Source: Isoetes taiwanensis
Lineage: Eukaryota > Streptophyta > Lycopodiopsida > Isoetales > Isoetaceae
Length of the DNA stretch: 64,000 nt
Direction: 5' to 3'
NCBI GenBank assembly: GCA_021234155.1
Contig: JAJEKV010000054.1
Location: 186,001-250,000, forward strand
Shown here: one piece after another, positions 11,657-24,107 of the stretch
Layout: every line of letters starts with the position of its first letter
Position numbering within the stretch: the stretch's first letter is position 1
Notes under the pieces: generated by a model
Database searches by the model: none
Told to the model about the DNA's origin: nothing
The model's input: the letters and a program-made list of their open reading frames with translations, nothing else
Program-made: the position numbers and the translations under genes

Positions 11657-13072
11657 TCAATTTTTGTCTGACCCAGTTTTGCTATCCTCGGTCTCGGTAA
11701 GGTCTCCATCGTCAGATTGAACTAGTTCATCGGGTTGCTGCAAAAACAAGGGATGGATTTGAGTGGCAGGGGCTAAAAGTTCGTGGCCATAAGATGCGTT
11801 GCAACTCTGTTGGCTGTATTCTGGAGGAACCCAGATTCCTCCTACTACTAAAAGCTGGGCCGACTGCCCCACTCCCCCACCTGCTTGACAACTATTCCCT
11901 GGCCCTGGCCGTCTAGTGTGCAGCCTATACTTCTGCAAAAAAAAAAACATGGATATCAGAGCACGAATTAGACTTGCTACCAAACAAAAGTTAAGATTCC
12001 AACCTGCAAGTGGCTCTTAACTTCATCATTTGTGAGCCCATCAACTTTCATAAGTTCTCGGATTTGCTTTGGAGTGGCTACTGGACAAGGATACATATTA
12101 TCAAGTGTGTATGAGAATTGGAAGTGGGTTTTTTAATGAAAAATATACTTATTGGGGTTAAGTAAAGTAGTCTAAGAAGTACCTTGAGAGCCTCCAAGAT
12201 GCTGAAGAGCTGCGACAAATCGACGGTGAAGTTCCGGGGACCAACATCTTCTGGCCTTTCGATGAGCAGCTTGAGCTTGAGCTTGAGCCTGAGCCTGAGC
12301 CTGAGTTTCGTTCAGAGTCTGGGGCTGTTCTGAGCTCATTTTTTCTTCTCTAATTTCTGCATCTGACGCCTCTGCTTCACATTGCTTGTTCCTCACAAAC
12401 GGCGAAAATGCTCCCCCCAATCCCTGTATAACTCCATGCTTTGGCAAAGGACGTACCGCATTTGAACAATTATGCATCTTCTCTTCCCTCTAAACCCGAA
12501 ACAAAAGAAAAAAAAAAACATCACAATCAGCTGTGATGTTATATTTTACTCGCATATTCAATTGCGTTTGCGTTGCGCCTTTTACCTTGTCACATTGGCT
12601 CCAGAGTTGCACATCCGCAATCCAATTTGGTCTGTCCTCCCCTGCTTCTGAGTTGCCCCTTCTTCCCAAAAAGTCCTCCACTACTTGCCTCGATTCCTCC
12701 TCCTCTTTGTACTCTTCCTCCTGCCGTCTCAGAGCTTGGATTGCTACAGAGTATACGACTTCACAAAATTATTTTGTCTGTGCAAATCAAAACAGAACAT
12801 CCTACACACAAATTTCATGGATCCGCCCAACACAAAACGCATTGACTGTAAAGATCCTTACCATCGTTAACCAGTTGCATGCACAGCGGAAGCTCCCTCT
12901 TAAAGGCTTCAATCTTTCGCCTCTCTTCTTCCAGGCCTTTCAAATATTCGTCGCGCTCCTTCAAGTTATCAGGATTATTTACGAACGGGTAATTTTTACA
13001 AAAAGACGCCTGAGCCTGAGATCTATAACCCAAGCTCAGTTCTGACGACGCACCCATGAATCTGTTCTGCAT
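11657..13072 (-). CDS. HHO: GARP transcription factor, HHO/NIGT1 (HRS1 homolog) family
   Basis: Five exons are supported: 13072-12862, 12743-12586, 12489-12183, 12080-12004 and 11932-11657. All introns are GT-AG, the phases agree, and the product has 342 residues. The N-terminus has an EAR-like SELSLGY and the HHO hallmark [20 protein letters not shown], continuing across the first intron into [13 protein letters not shown]. The DNA-binding GARP (Myb-like) domain covers about residues 200-257: [48 protein letters not shown]. It is split by introns at the SQ/VA and LQ/KY points. The C-terminus has GGIWVPPEY, typical of the family, then an acidic tail. Known members are nuclear repressors that curb nitrate and phosphate starvation genes. 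A (Gln-Ala)6 tract lies just before the GARP domain, encoded by a CAGGCT-type repeat. Start chosen because the family N-terminal helix follows it directly. Confidence 0.9.
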
Positions 13073-14240
13073 ATCACCACAGCAACATATTAATCACAAC
13101 CTCCGATTCATCGTCGTCTCCAAAAACAGGATTCTACCTCAGATATTCCGCCGTCCTCGTATCCTCTGCTACCACAATTTCAAGGCACAAAGCTTGGAAA
13201 GACGGCAATGTAGAACAAATCCGCGAAGATCTAATTCAAAGTCAGAGATACTGAATCTTCAAGATGGCACAAAACTCATGCGAAGTGAATTAGTGAAGCC
13301 GGAATGAGTTGAATGAACGCAAAGATGAACAGAATAGGTTGAAGGATGCATGATGAAGGCCAGATCTTCACAAATTGGGAGGCAAAAGAAGAGCATAAAG
13401 ATGGGAGAGAGTATCTTGGAAGGGAGACGAATGGGATATTCCAGTGGATAAGGATATGCATACAGAATCTGCTCCTCGTTTTCTTACTGCCGCCAAATTT
13501 TACCGGCGAACACTACCGCCGGCAAATGTTTTTGGCGGCCGATTTTCCGCATATTCTTCACATATATCTAATCTACCCCCATTCTGAAAAAGATATTCCC
13601 TTTGCTTTTTGTTAGGACGGTTCCACGTTTCTGTTGAAACTGGCTATGTTGAATATCAAAGATTCGATCTTATTGTTTCGTTTTTGGTTATTTTTTTAAA
13701 TCGTGATAAATAATGGGTACAACGAAGCTTGTTGAAATTCTATTTGTTACCTGTGCATATCCTCAAGGCGTGTCTTGGCCTTTCATGCCTTCCAAGAGAC
13801 ATTATTTGTGCATCCTGCATGGAAACTGCACGTTCTCCACAATGTCAGTTTCTAATGGGTAACTATAAAGTATATTCGAAGATGCCATGAATACTTAGTC
13901 AAATAAAGTTCAATGGGTTTTATTTATAATAGATACAAGGCGTATGTGATGAGCATGTCTAGAAATGTTCACATATGTGGTGTGTGTGGTTGGGTGTGAT
14001 GCTCCGAGAGTGGTGCGCTTTTGAGGTTTCTCTCGAGTAATTCCCTACTCTTGAATTGGGCTAATAGGCTAGAATAAGCCCTTCTCCCATGCCTGGACTA
14101 GCTCGACCTAATAAACTTGCTATAAGTCCATGGTAACCATACCAATGGTCAAGAGCTCATCTTCTCCATTCGATTGAGTTTTCCTCATCCCTTGTATTTT
14201 ATGTATGTGTGTGTTGTAGTACCTTTAGAGGTAGACTGAG
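13073..14240. other. Upstream region of the HHO-like gene, then unassigned DNA
   Basis: The first few hundred bases would hold the 5' UTR and promoter of the minus-strand HHO-like gene. A CCGCC/GGCGG-rich stretch lies at 13490-13550. No TATA box could be assigned with confidence. From 13.6 kb the DNA is AT-rich and carries no supported gene up to the tandem duplication at 14241. Confidence 0.4.
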
Positions 14241-15781
14241 CAATCCCTACCATTATGACAAAACATATCATACTCATTCTATATCTCCTGCTAGACTGGA
14301 TAATGAAGCAAGCACCGCTTCAACTTCATCCATCACACATAGAGGGCAAGTATGCTAGCTCCTAGATAGCTTCATCCATCTATCCCCTTACACATTTAGA
14401 TGATGGGAGGTAAGCCTTATAATGGTTTCCAACAAAGTTTTTTCTCTTGAAACTTTAGGAACAAGGTTTTAAACTAGTAGTAATGGTTGTTACTAATTCT
14501 ATTGGTATGAGTCCCATGGCACATTTGTGGACGTAAAAAATTATTCTGTTCCATTCCATTCTCTTGTATGATGAAGGGAAAACAATATCCTTTTCATTAA
14601 GATTGTATTTCATAAAAATGCCGATAACCTTAGACCTTACCATCATTCAAACATTACGTTTTTTCACTTTACATATCCCCTTTTAACAATTACTTGCTTG
14701 CATCAATCACTGTCTCTTCGCTTTTACTAGCTCAAAATCCAATATTAAATAGCCTATTGATTCCATACTGTACACCTACCAATGTAAGCTACTAACCGCA
14801 AATAGATATTTTTGTAATTTCTCAATCTTAGTCCAAAGTGATTCGAGAGGCTATAAGCTTGGTATAAAATGATAGTTTGTACTTCATCTTATATTATAAA
14901 GTCAAACTATATAATTTGGACGGTGAGGATTTGATCAACCCAATAGTGGACATGATGCCATGCGAGAAGCCTTTTTTCTGCTAGATATTCAAAACGAGGT
15001 GTGCCTTGGACTACCTCGGTCATCGGATTCATCCAATCCTATGCTCTAGATCATATGTTGGGGCCTCTGGGCACCCTCACTTTGATTATGTAACGGTCCT
15101 GGCCACTTGATGGGCCAATATATGTACTTATGTATGTTTATATGCATGCTTGGCATGAGAGAATAAGTTTTGTAGAGTAGAGAAGGCTGAGAAGGATTCC
15201 ATTGAAGACGCCGAGGCAACAAGAGCTTGGAGATTACATCCAGAACGGCGTCAGATCTTCTTCTATCAGGTGGGATTTCTCTGTTGATTCTCTGGAATAT
15301 ATGGTTGCTACTATGTGTACATTTCCTCATTCTTTGTGGTAAGAGAACTGGTAGTTACGTACTGATGTGAAATCATGGAGATATCATGGATACACACAAT
15401 CGATCTAGTGCTTTGGGTGCTTTGTGTGCTATGCAAAAGGAGAATTTTTGTTGATTGTACAAAGCTGCATATTTTTGTTGATTGTATAAAGCTGCATATG
15501 CTGGCAGGATTGGATTCTTATCTTTTGGCAAAGAACATGGATTTTTGCGACGTAATTCTACATTTATCCGGTTATCTATATTTGATAACAATTTCAAAAG
15601 GTATTATTTATGAAGGTCAGCATAAGAATCCGAATTGCAAGTGGGCATAGACGAATCATACCAGAACTGCTAGGAAATGGTCGAATTTACAAAACGAGGT
15701 GCCGTTTTGCTTGAATCTGGAATTTATATGGATCTTTTGAACAGATTTGAAGTGGCCTAAACTGCCGAGATTGGATCGAAA
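14241..15781 (+). repeat. Tandem duplication, copy 1
   Basis: A 1541-bp unit begins CAATCCCTACCATTATGAC and ends ATTGGATCGAAA. It is followed immediately by a second, longer copy at 15782-17561. Similarity runs through almost the whole unit with scattered substitutions and small indels. No coding region is recognised. The part around 15.05-15.3 kb, with a CTTCTTCTATCAGG stretch, resembles a transcript leader, but no element family could be assigned. Confidence 0.9.
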
Positions 15782-16809
15782 CAATCCCTACCATTATGAC
15801 AAAACATATCATACTCATTCTACATGTCCTGCTAGACTGGATAATGAAGCAAGCACCGCTTCAACTTCATCCATCACACATAGAGGGCAAGTATGCTAGC
15901 TCCTAGATAGCTTCATCCATCTATCCCCTTACACATTTAGATGATGGGAGCTAAGCCTTATAATGCTCATTACTAAAAAAGTTTCCAGCGAAGTTTTTTC
16001 TCTTGAAACTTTAGGAGCAGGGTTTTAAACTAGTAGTAATGGTTGTTACTGATTCTATTGTATGAGTCCCATGGCATATTCGTGGACGTAAAACATTATT
16101 CTATTCTATTCCATTCTATTCCATTCTCTTGTATGATGAAGGAAAAACAATATCCTTTTCATTAAGATTGTACATCATAAAAATGCCGAGAACCTTAGAC
16201 CCTACCATCATTCAAACATTTAGTTTTTTCATTTCACATTTCCCTTTTTAACAACCACTTGCTTGCATCAGTGACTATCTCTTCGCTTCTACTAGCTCTA
16301 AATCCAATATTAAATAGCCTATTCATTCCATAGTATACACCTACTAATGTAAGCTACTAACTCAAATAGGCATTTTGTAATTTCTCAATCTTAGTTCAAA
16401 GTCCATTCGAGAGGCTATACGCTTGTACTTCATAGCCATATAAAATGATGGTTTGTACTTCATCTTATATTATAAAGTCGAACTATAAATATTGGATTAG
16501 ATTCTGCCCTAATTTGGACAGTGAGGATTTGATCAACCCAATAGTGAACATGATGCCACGTTAGAAGCCTTTTTTTTTTGCTAAATTTTCAAAACAAGGT
16601 GTGCCTTGGACTACCTCGGTCATCGGATTTATCCATCCTATGCCCTAGATCATATGTTGAGGCCTCTGGGTGCCTCTCGTTTTGATTATGCAACGGTTTT
16701 GGCCACTTGATGGGTCAATATACGTACTTATGTATGTATGTATGTATGTATGTATGTATGTATGTATGTATGTATGTATGTATGTATGTATGTATGTATG
16801 TATGTATGT

Positions 16810-16849
<40 letters not shown>

Positions 16850-17561
16850 ATGTATGTATGTATGTATGTATGTATGTATGTATGCTTGGCATGCATGCAC
16901 GCATAGAATAGAATAAATTTTGTAGAGTAGAGAAGGATTCCATTGGAGACACCGAGGCAGCAAGAGCTTGAAGATTACATCAAGAATGGCTTCAGATCTT
17001 CTTCTATCAGGTGGGGATTTTCTATTTATTCTCTGGAATATATGACTGCTATTATGTGTAAATTTCATCATTCTTTGTGATAAGAGAACTGGTATTTACA
17101 TACTGATGTGAAATCATGGAGATATCATGGATACACACAATCGATCTAGTGCTCTGGGTGCTTTTTGTACTATTAAAAAGAGGAATTTATGTTGATTGTA
17201 CAAAGCTGCATATACTGGCATGATTCGATTCTTATCTCTTGGCAAAGGACGTGGATTTTTGCAGTACTATGGCTTGGGACGTGATTCTACATTTATCCAG
17301 TTATCTGTAATTGATAAGAATTCCAAAAGGAATTATTCTAGGAAGATATCTTGAATTCATCTGAGGCAAGGCCTGCATTAACAAAATTATGGAGGTCAGC
17401 ATATAGAATCTGAATTGCAAGTGAGCATGGACGAATCAAACCAGAACTGCTAGAAAATAGTCGAATTTACAAAAGGAGGTGCCGTTGTGATTGAATCTGA
17501 AATTTATATGGATTTTCTGAACAGATTCGAAGTGGCCTAAACTGCCGAGATTGGATCGAAA
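15782..17561 (+). repeat. Tandem duplication, copy 2 (with expanded microsatellite)
   Basis: This copy abuts copy 1 exactly and ends at the same ATTGGATCGAAA. It is about 240 bp longer, mostly because a short ATGT-rich stretch in copy 1 (about 15125-15150) corresponds to a 155-bp ATGT/TG microsatellite here. A few further indels are present near 16.4 and 17.3 kb. Confidence 0.9.
16730..16884. repeat. (ATGT)n microsatellite with central (TG)n
   Basis: About twenty ATGT units, then a pure TG run at about 16810-16833, then about a dozen more ATGT units. Reading frames of repeated Tyr-Val-Cys-Met or Tyr-Ile-His-Thr on either strand are produced by the repeat and are not genes. Confidence 0.97.
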
Positions 17562-18535
17562 TTGACCCTGATTCGTAGAAACACGTCAAAATTGATCCCC
17601 AAGCACCGATTTGGAGTTTTGAATGGCAGATTTGCATCAAAATAGTCTAGAAACTGAAGAACGATGTAGAATAAAGGTGTTTCGATTTTGTTCCTCATCT
17701 GTGTTTTGATTGTTTGTTAATATTTCTATGGTTCAATTATTTTGTTAGCAATTTTATTCAGGTTGTAGCAGATGTCTTTATAGAAAATGGAGGTATATAA
17801 CTATGGTTCAAGCACAATTGATGTATACATTAAGTGCAAGCCCAACTACCATAAATTTGACTGTAACCTGGGGGAGATTCTAGTAAGAATCCTTCTAGTT
17901 CATCTTCCTTTCAATTTATGTTACCAGACCCTCTTAGTGAGGAACAATGTTCCGCCTTCAAGACATTGCTCGCAAACAGAAACTATTGGAAGAAGAATGG
18001 TCTTTTCCATGCATGAAGAAGGCTACACGTCGCAAAAAATTGTCCTGTTCATCGAGCTGTTGTGGCAGTGGATATTCCTCTACTTGATCCATTGGTATTG
18101 CGATAGCAAAGAACAGATCCAATTGCTATTAGTGATTCTTGATAAATTATAGAAATGAAGGAGATGAATTGATCTGAGTGGCTGGAAAAACCCCAGTCAT
18201 GGTTTACATTGTATAGATGGTTTATGAAGAGTTGTGTCTGACCATAGGGATGTGTCTCTTGGAGACATGACCATTCAGCCCAAAGGGCATGCCACATCAT
18301 ACCAAGAGGTGTAAGATCATCCTCAACACCCTCCCATTATAAAGCATCTCTATAATATATCATATCTATTATAGGACCTAAGACCAATGACCAGATAAGT
18401 TTGTTGATTCTTCGAATCAACTTGTCTCCTAGTCCGGCGATTGTCTGCTTGGAGTCCCAATCACCCTTTAGTGACATCTTCTTATCTGCATTCACAGACC
18501 TTAGTTCTAAAAGCCTAAGTCTTCATCATCTTCAA
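17562..18535. other. Unassigned DNA
   Basis: A 121-codon frame at 17787-18152 (+) has no motif I recognise, and its codon pattern is unremarkable. Neighbouring DNA near 18.2-18.5 kb may be an eroded continuation of the copia-like fragment next to it. No gene is called. Confidence 0.35.
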
Positions 18536-18536
18536 T

Positions 18537-18830
18537 TATAGCAGTAAAGCTCTTGACTTTAGATTTTTTAGATTTTGATTCATCATTTTTCTTCTTTCGA
18601 CAATCTCATGCCCAATGGCCAGCTTTTCCACAATAGCGGCATTTTTCTGGTTTTCTTTCTGCCATATTGCTAGTGCCATCATTTTGTTCCTCATTTTCTC
18701 CTTGTTTATCCTTTCCTTGAGCAAACGTTGCCACAGAGCAAAGATCTTGCTTTCGCAATTTGCACTCTTCTTCCAATAAAGACACAATAGTCTGCTTTTC
18801 CTGCAGCCTAATCATATCTGGAAGTCCCTT
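18537..18830 (-). mobile_element. Ty1/copia-type gag fragment with zinc knuckle
   Basis: On the minus strand a short frame carries a heptad-like stretch (TIVSLLEEECKLRKQDLC), a polar acidic linker, and a zinc knuckle CRYCGKAGHW followed by a lysine-rich segment. This is the usual layout of the C-terminal part of a copia gag. It is a small broken fossil; no protease, integrase or LTR is visible next to it. Confidence 0.55.
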
Positions 18831-19100
18831 TGCATTAGTAGGACCGGTTGTTTGTATGATGTTGATGTATAGGCTGAAAGTTATCTCAGCTCCAGTTTAT
18901 GGCACATGCTAGCCCCTTTTTGGTGTTTAAACTTTGTCAGAATGGTTTTGTTTTGAATAGGTTGCACCTACTGTGGCCAAGTCGTGTGGCTGCACTCATT
19001 GCAGTCAAACTGGCGGATGGGTGCATTCATTGTAGCCCAACTGCGACATATGACTCCATTGTCTACTCTGGGTGTTGTTTTTAAGTGGAAAAGGGATTAT

Positions 19101-19196
19101 CTGCAAATTATAATCGATAGTATATCCACATTGAAAACTGGAGCGCGATGTGAATGTCAATATCACTCTATTTTGATTCCATTCACATGCATTAAG
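19101..19196. repeat. 96-bp block identical to the 3' end of the BRCT gene's intron 4
   Basis: The block beginning CTGCAAATTATAATCGATAG is identical by eye to 29423-29518. The match continues for about a dozen bases beyond the inserted Mutator-like element (from 20902). At 29422/29423 the block edge coincides exactly with the splice acceptor of the BRCT gene. Confidence 0.9.
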
Positions 19197-20894
19197 GCAG
19201 GTGAAAATAGCTTTATCCCAGTTTTAGTGATTCTGTCGCGGTGAATACTCTCCCACAGAATCATAGACCCTCCAGGAACGGGATCCGTTCCGGAGGTCCC
19301 GTTTTCTGTAGCTGACAGTGTCAGACGTACCCTCTGATGGATCCCAGTTGTCCATCTGCAGGGTGCATTCTGGCCGTCCATTTTATACCTCCCCGCGGAA
19401 TCAGAATGGTACAATACCGCCGGACGAAATCACCGCCCCTTTATTCCATACGACGGAATCACACTGCCTTGATACAACCGGATGGAATCACGTTCTAGCA
19501 TTCACCCCCGTGGAGTCACCAGTGGCAGATTCCACGTGACGGAATACTGTCGACGATATCCCGCCAAGTGGAATCACCACGTGAAGTATTTCGCTAGATG
19601 GTATCACCACATTGTAATTCTGCCACACGAAATTACCGATTTGTAATTCTGCCCGACGGAATCATCCCATTGCACTTCTGTTGGGCGAAATCACCACAAT
19701 GTAATTCCGCCCGATGGAATCATCATATTGTGAATCCACCGCCGGTGGTATTGTCTATTCAGTGGGTGCAGTAGTAGCTACTCCAAGAAGTGGGATCTGT
19801 AGACATCAAAGGGTACGCTTGACACTATCAGGTACGCCAGAGGGATCCATTCATGGTGTTTTTTAGTGGCCCCGGCGGGCCAGTTGGCCACACATTCACA
19901 TATTTCGTAAAATAGTCGGCCACGCTAGAGTAGGATGCATTCTCACCATGACCAAAGGGTGGTGGCCAGTTCAAAGCACCATTTCATTAAATTCGCTTCA
20001 TAAGTGGCCAATTTGATGTTTGCCAAATCTTCAAACCCCTATGGCGTGGCCATTTCAAAATGTTATGTGCACTAGCAACTTGTTGTGGTGGCCATTTAAA
20101 CCATGGAATAATTTTATATTTCAAGGGCTATGGCCAAGCTCGTAGGGACATAATTTTGCCACTTGTAGGGGGCTGAAGTCTTTTTTAGTTTAGCAATAAA
20201 ATTCTAAAAGCATTTCTAATAATATAGTGTTTTTTTTTTTTTTGCTTTGGTTCCCCTTTTTTTTTTTTAATTTGCAATTTACATCTCAAATTTGTTCTTC
20301 ATCATCCAGCTCGAATATGCACTTCATTGCCCCAACTCGAATCAAGGTTAGTTTCCATTTACCAAGTACTTGCAATATGGCTTTGGGTGAGATCAATCCT
20401 ACTAAATCCATTTGCGCTTTTGCCTACATGTTTAAAACATTCAAATGATCTTATAGTAATCTTAGTTAGAGAAGTGTAGCATGTATTTGTTTGTGACAAC
20501 TGCATAGAGCATTATAGAAACTAGATATTTTCTTAGTGACGTGGCTATCATATTTACATTTTAGATGTATGGATATGGCCAATTCAAATTCTTGGAAAAA
20601 AAATAGTTTCATGGTTTCGCCATTTAAGTTACAACCTCTTGCTGTAACGATTCGGAAAAGGGCCAGGCCAAACTATGCTTAGCAAATTATCTAAGGTAAG
20701 TAGTGGCCAATATTTTACGCCCCGTCAAATATGTAAGGAGGTTAAAAAATACCCTGGATCCATTAAGGGGTACAATGTCAGGTATGGAAAACGGGACCTC
20801 CGAAATGGATCCTGTTCCTAGAGAGTCTATGATTTTGCGGGAGAGTATTCACCGCGATGGAATCACCAAAACTCGGGTAAAGCTATTTTCACCC
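19197..20894. mobile_element. Non-autonomous Mutator-like DNA transposon (1.7 kb)
   Basis: Long terminal inverted repeats of about 120-130 bp, roughly 85% alike, begin GCAGGTGAAAATAGC on the left and, on the reverse strand, GGGGTGAAAATAGC on the right. They share TCGCGGTGAATACTCTCCC and GGAGGTCCCGTTTTC. The flanks carry CATTAAG on both sides (19190-19196 and 20895-20901). An uninterrupted version of the site lies at 29512-29518. Long TIRs with a 7-9 bp target duplication suit the Mutator superfamily, but a foldback element is also possible. There is no transposase. The left interior is an array of degenerate GGAATCACC repeats. Confidence 0.72.
19380..19745. repeat. Degenerate ~33-bp subterminal repeat array
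   Basis: About ten imperfect units of the type GACGGAATCACC-N-TTGTAATTCTGCCC follow one another inside the left half of the Mutator-like element. The GGAATCACC core is kept while spacers drift. Such arrays can bind transposase in other DNA transposons; that role is inferred here. Confidence 0.75.
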
Positions 20895-20901
20895 CATTAA
20901 G

Positions 20902-23900
20902 ACAGCCAGAAATATTATTCACATACTACAAAGTACAAGATATTTCAGTATGCAGCACAATATGACGTACTTAAATATGTTTTTCACCTGCCACTGGTCT
21001 TTCAAGCTACATCTATTAGTCAATATATCTCCATTCTATGCACCACAGCCTTTGAAGATCAATCTCGGACCCTATGTCTTTGTAGAGCATGACTGCCATA
21101 TATGAACTCCTAGGAAGGGTTCGAATGGATTTTGTGTCGTTGATTCTATATGAATTTTAAAATAAACACTGCAAATGGACCATTTTTATCCATCAAGGGA
21201 CAACTCTAGTGTTAAATGATCAAAGAATGGGAACTGTTGCAAGAAAGCCCAGAGTACTTGATTAACCACAAGATCCTATAGATCCAAATTTTAATTGTAA
21301 ACAATCATAGAATTTGAAACAGTATAGATAGACAGATCTATGGAATTTTACATTCAAGAACTTTAACTAGGTTCATACATCTGCCTTAAATTATTGCATT
21401 AATCTCTAAAGTGGAAAAGTTTTTAAGTGGAAAAGGGGTTGCATAATAGCTGAGGTTTCTTTCTGTAAACAAAACATGAGGGAAATGCCTCTAGGTAAAG
21501 TAAGCAAGTCATTGTTTGACGCTTTTGCTTCCATTAAGGAGCGAGCAAACCATTGTCCCATGCTTCCATTCAGTTCATAGTTACCATTGTCCCAAGCCAA
21601 AGAGAAAAATAAGTTCATTCTTTTTTCTAACATGGCATAGAAGAATACTGGTGGAATCTCTACATTAAATCATGTTCTTAGGAGGAATTTCAACATTAAA
21701 TCATGCTCTCAAAAGACATGGCATAGCAGAATGTTAGTGGAATTTCAACATAATCATGTTCTCAAGTTTGAGTGACACACCATCTCATCATAACAGGACA
21801 CTTCCTTTTACAATATATCTGCATTGTAAAACTCACAATTCTTGGTAATTGATATCATAGAGCTACTGTTTTTATCGCAGGGCCAAGGAAAATGCAAGCA
21901 AGGAAACAGAATGCCTTGAAGATACCAATTTGCCTGCTACCACATGTTCACCTGCTTCTGATATGTTTTATTTCTTCATGTCCACCAAATTTAAGCACCC
22001 CATCTACAAAGTTTGTGTTGCAGCATTTTGTGAGCAACTTAGACCTTTTATTTTTCATATCTACAACCTAAACAGCCTCAAAATTTCTGAAGTAGAATTG
22101 CTTGGAGGAAACTGCAAGAATTGAGGATATCAGATGCCCACTATGAGAACTATACCATCTTTTCATATTAATGAGACTGCCTTATGCATTAAAGTCGTAG
22201 ATGTTTCTGCAATTCCTTAGTCAACTCCTCATTTCTTATATTGAACTGCATGATATCTAAACCAAAGTTCATATATGACCATGTGAACGATATCACACGG
22301 TAGAGGTGATGTATGCCACTCGAAGTGATTTTGAACCTGCAAGAATAACGAATTAGGATTTAAAACATGCCATCGTCTAAGATAATTTATGCCTATTTCT
22401 GGAATTGAAAATTTTTCTGAATAGCTAGCATGTCTTGCCCTTTGTTCTGCAGAATGCATACATGCAGTTTGTTGCCCTTATGAAAATTAGTGTGAAGGAA
22501 GATGCAAAGAAGAGAACTTAATTGTACCTTCATGCGATGCATGGTATGCTGATCTGTGATAGGCTACATACATAGTTGACTTTAAATCAAAAGCATCTTG
22601 TTCTCTCAAGAAAAGAGCAAAATTCTGCAATTCATGACATCGTCAAAGGGTAAGTCATTATAATCAGATGGAATTACTGCAAGAAATTGTTTGAACTTTA
22701 GTTTATGAACAACAAATCTTAACAAACTACCAACACATATAAGATTCTTGGAATGATCTAAGGTGAAATACCTGGATTTTATTGTTGTTTCTGCATATAA
22801 TCTCTGCAAAAGAAAAACACAGCTCGGTTTGCCATCTTGCCAAGCATGGGCAAATCCAAAATGTAGAAATTATCTCCACATTGTCTGCGTAGAAACAAAA
22901 GGAGAGAAGATGAGCTCATTGCAAAATACCTGGCTTTTATTATTGTTTCTGCAAGTTAGCTTGCACTGTCAAAAGCTAAAAGCTCCAGAAAATGATAAGA
23001 TGGAAAATGCACATAATCTCTGCAAAAGAAAAACACAGTTCGATTGGCTATTTTTTGGCAGATAGCTTACGTCACGAATTATCAGAGCATCCTAACCTCA
23101 GACGGATCACAGAGATGGACAAAATACTACAGCAGGTGAAGCCTAAATCACGAATTATCAGAGCATCCTAACCTCAGATGGATCACAGAGATGGGAAAAT
23201 ACTACAGCAGGTGAAGCCCTTGTACAAAACAAAATTCCAGAAGTAAAGGAACTTACAATGCAAGGAATATCAGTCCAGTCATGCCAGGGCGTTACCATTA
23301 CATTCTCAAAGCCTCCAAAACTGACCCTTTACAGCCTCTTAAAGAATTCCTTTGGTGGCCATAATTTAGAGTAGTCCATAGCTCCCCAACGAAAAACTCT
23401 ACCTGGTTTTTATTTTTTATCGATGTGCAAGCTTGCATATTCTTCGCCATAGCCCTTTGCAATCCTTGAGCTATTTAATCCAGTTGATCAGACCTTCCTG
23501 CACCTTTGAATGGATGTGGTTGTATAAACAGAGGCATGGCAACCTCGGATTTTATTGAGTAGACAACGGTTGACTACAATTGCTGTGAATGAAGAGGCAA
23601 ATCCTTGCTTCCCATCTGTTTCCTTCTTACTACCAGACCTGTCCCAGGTTCCCATGAAAGAACAACCTCCTCTAGACGGGACAGCCATGGCATTCCCAAA
23701 ATATTCTGCTGGAAGATTTGGCAGCCTGTTGCTATAGTTCAGTCTGGGTAGAAGGCAAACGTTCAGGCCATTCAAACCTCTCCCCCTTTCAAACCCAAGA
23801 AAAAAAAAAGTAAGCAAAATCTTAACACTGTAATTCCAGCCGTGCAAATTAGGGCCGCACCTTGCCATGGCCCTGCTCAGCGACCTTCCCCTGCTCCACC

Positions 23901-24105
23901 ATATTTGCATGACCTTGCCCTGCTCCAACATGAAAAAAGTGCGCGAGAAGAAAATTGTGCTATCTGCACCGTCAAACGTCTAAGTTAAATCTGGACCGCA
24001 CAATTTAGGGCGAGATTGAAGACAGACATACACAATAATTTTATTATATAGGATCATATGTCATCCTAACAAAAGAAAAAATTTGAAAAAACATTTTTAT
24101 GACCC
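20902..24105. other. Unassigned DNA with possible decayed exons and small duplications
   Basis: On the minus strand there are exon-like pieces. One runs from an acceptor TATTCTTGCAG at about 22337 to a stop near 22229 (VQNHFEWHTSPLPCDIVHMV...). Another near 22675-22610 reads VIPSDYNDLPFDDVMNCRIL after TTTCTTGCAG. I do not recognise either product. A short segment at 22765-22815 with ATAATCTCTGCAAAAGAAAA recurs at 22925-23040. A 147-codon minus frame at 23488-23931 has no known motif. No complete gene can be assembled. Confidence 0.3.
23073..23219. repeat. ~75-bp tandem duplication
   Basis: A unit beginning CACGAATTATCAGAGCATCC and ending TACAGCAGGTGAAGCC occurs twice in tandem, at 23073 and 23149. 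There is one substitution and a 2-bp difference, so the duplication is recent. Confidence 0.9.
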
Positions 24106-24107
24106 TA

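Noticed and set aside
16645-17071. Long open frames of repeated Tyr-Ile-His-Thr or Tyr-Val-Cys-Met
   Set aside because: They are by-products of the ATGT microsatellite, which leaves several frames open on both strands.
22763-23065. Plus-strand frame with PKCRNYLHIVCVE, at first sight like the PHD finger of SIZ1-type SUMO ligases
   Set aside because: Only a few cysteine and histidine positions fit, the remaining zinc ligands are missing, and no neighbouring SIZ1 domain is present.
23488-23931. 147-codon minus-strand frame
   Set aside because: No known motif, no homologous copy in the window and no splice context; kept only as a note in the region entry.
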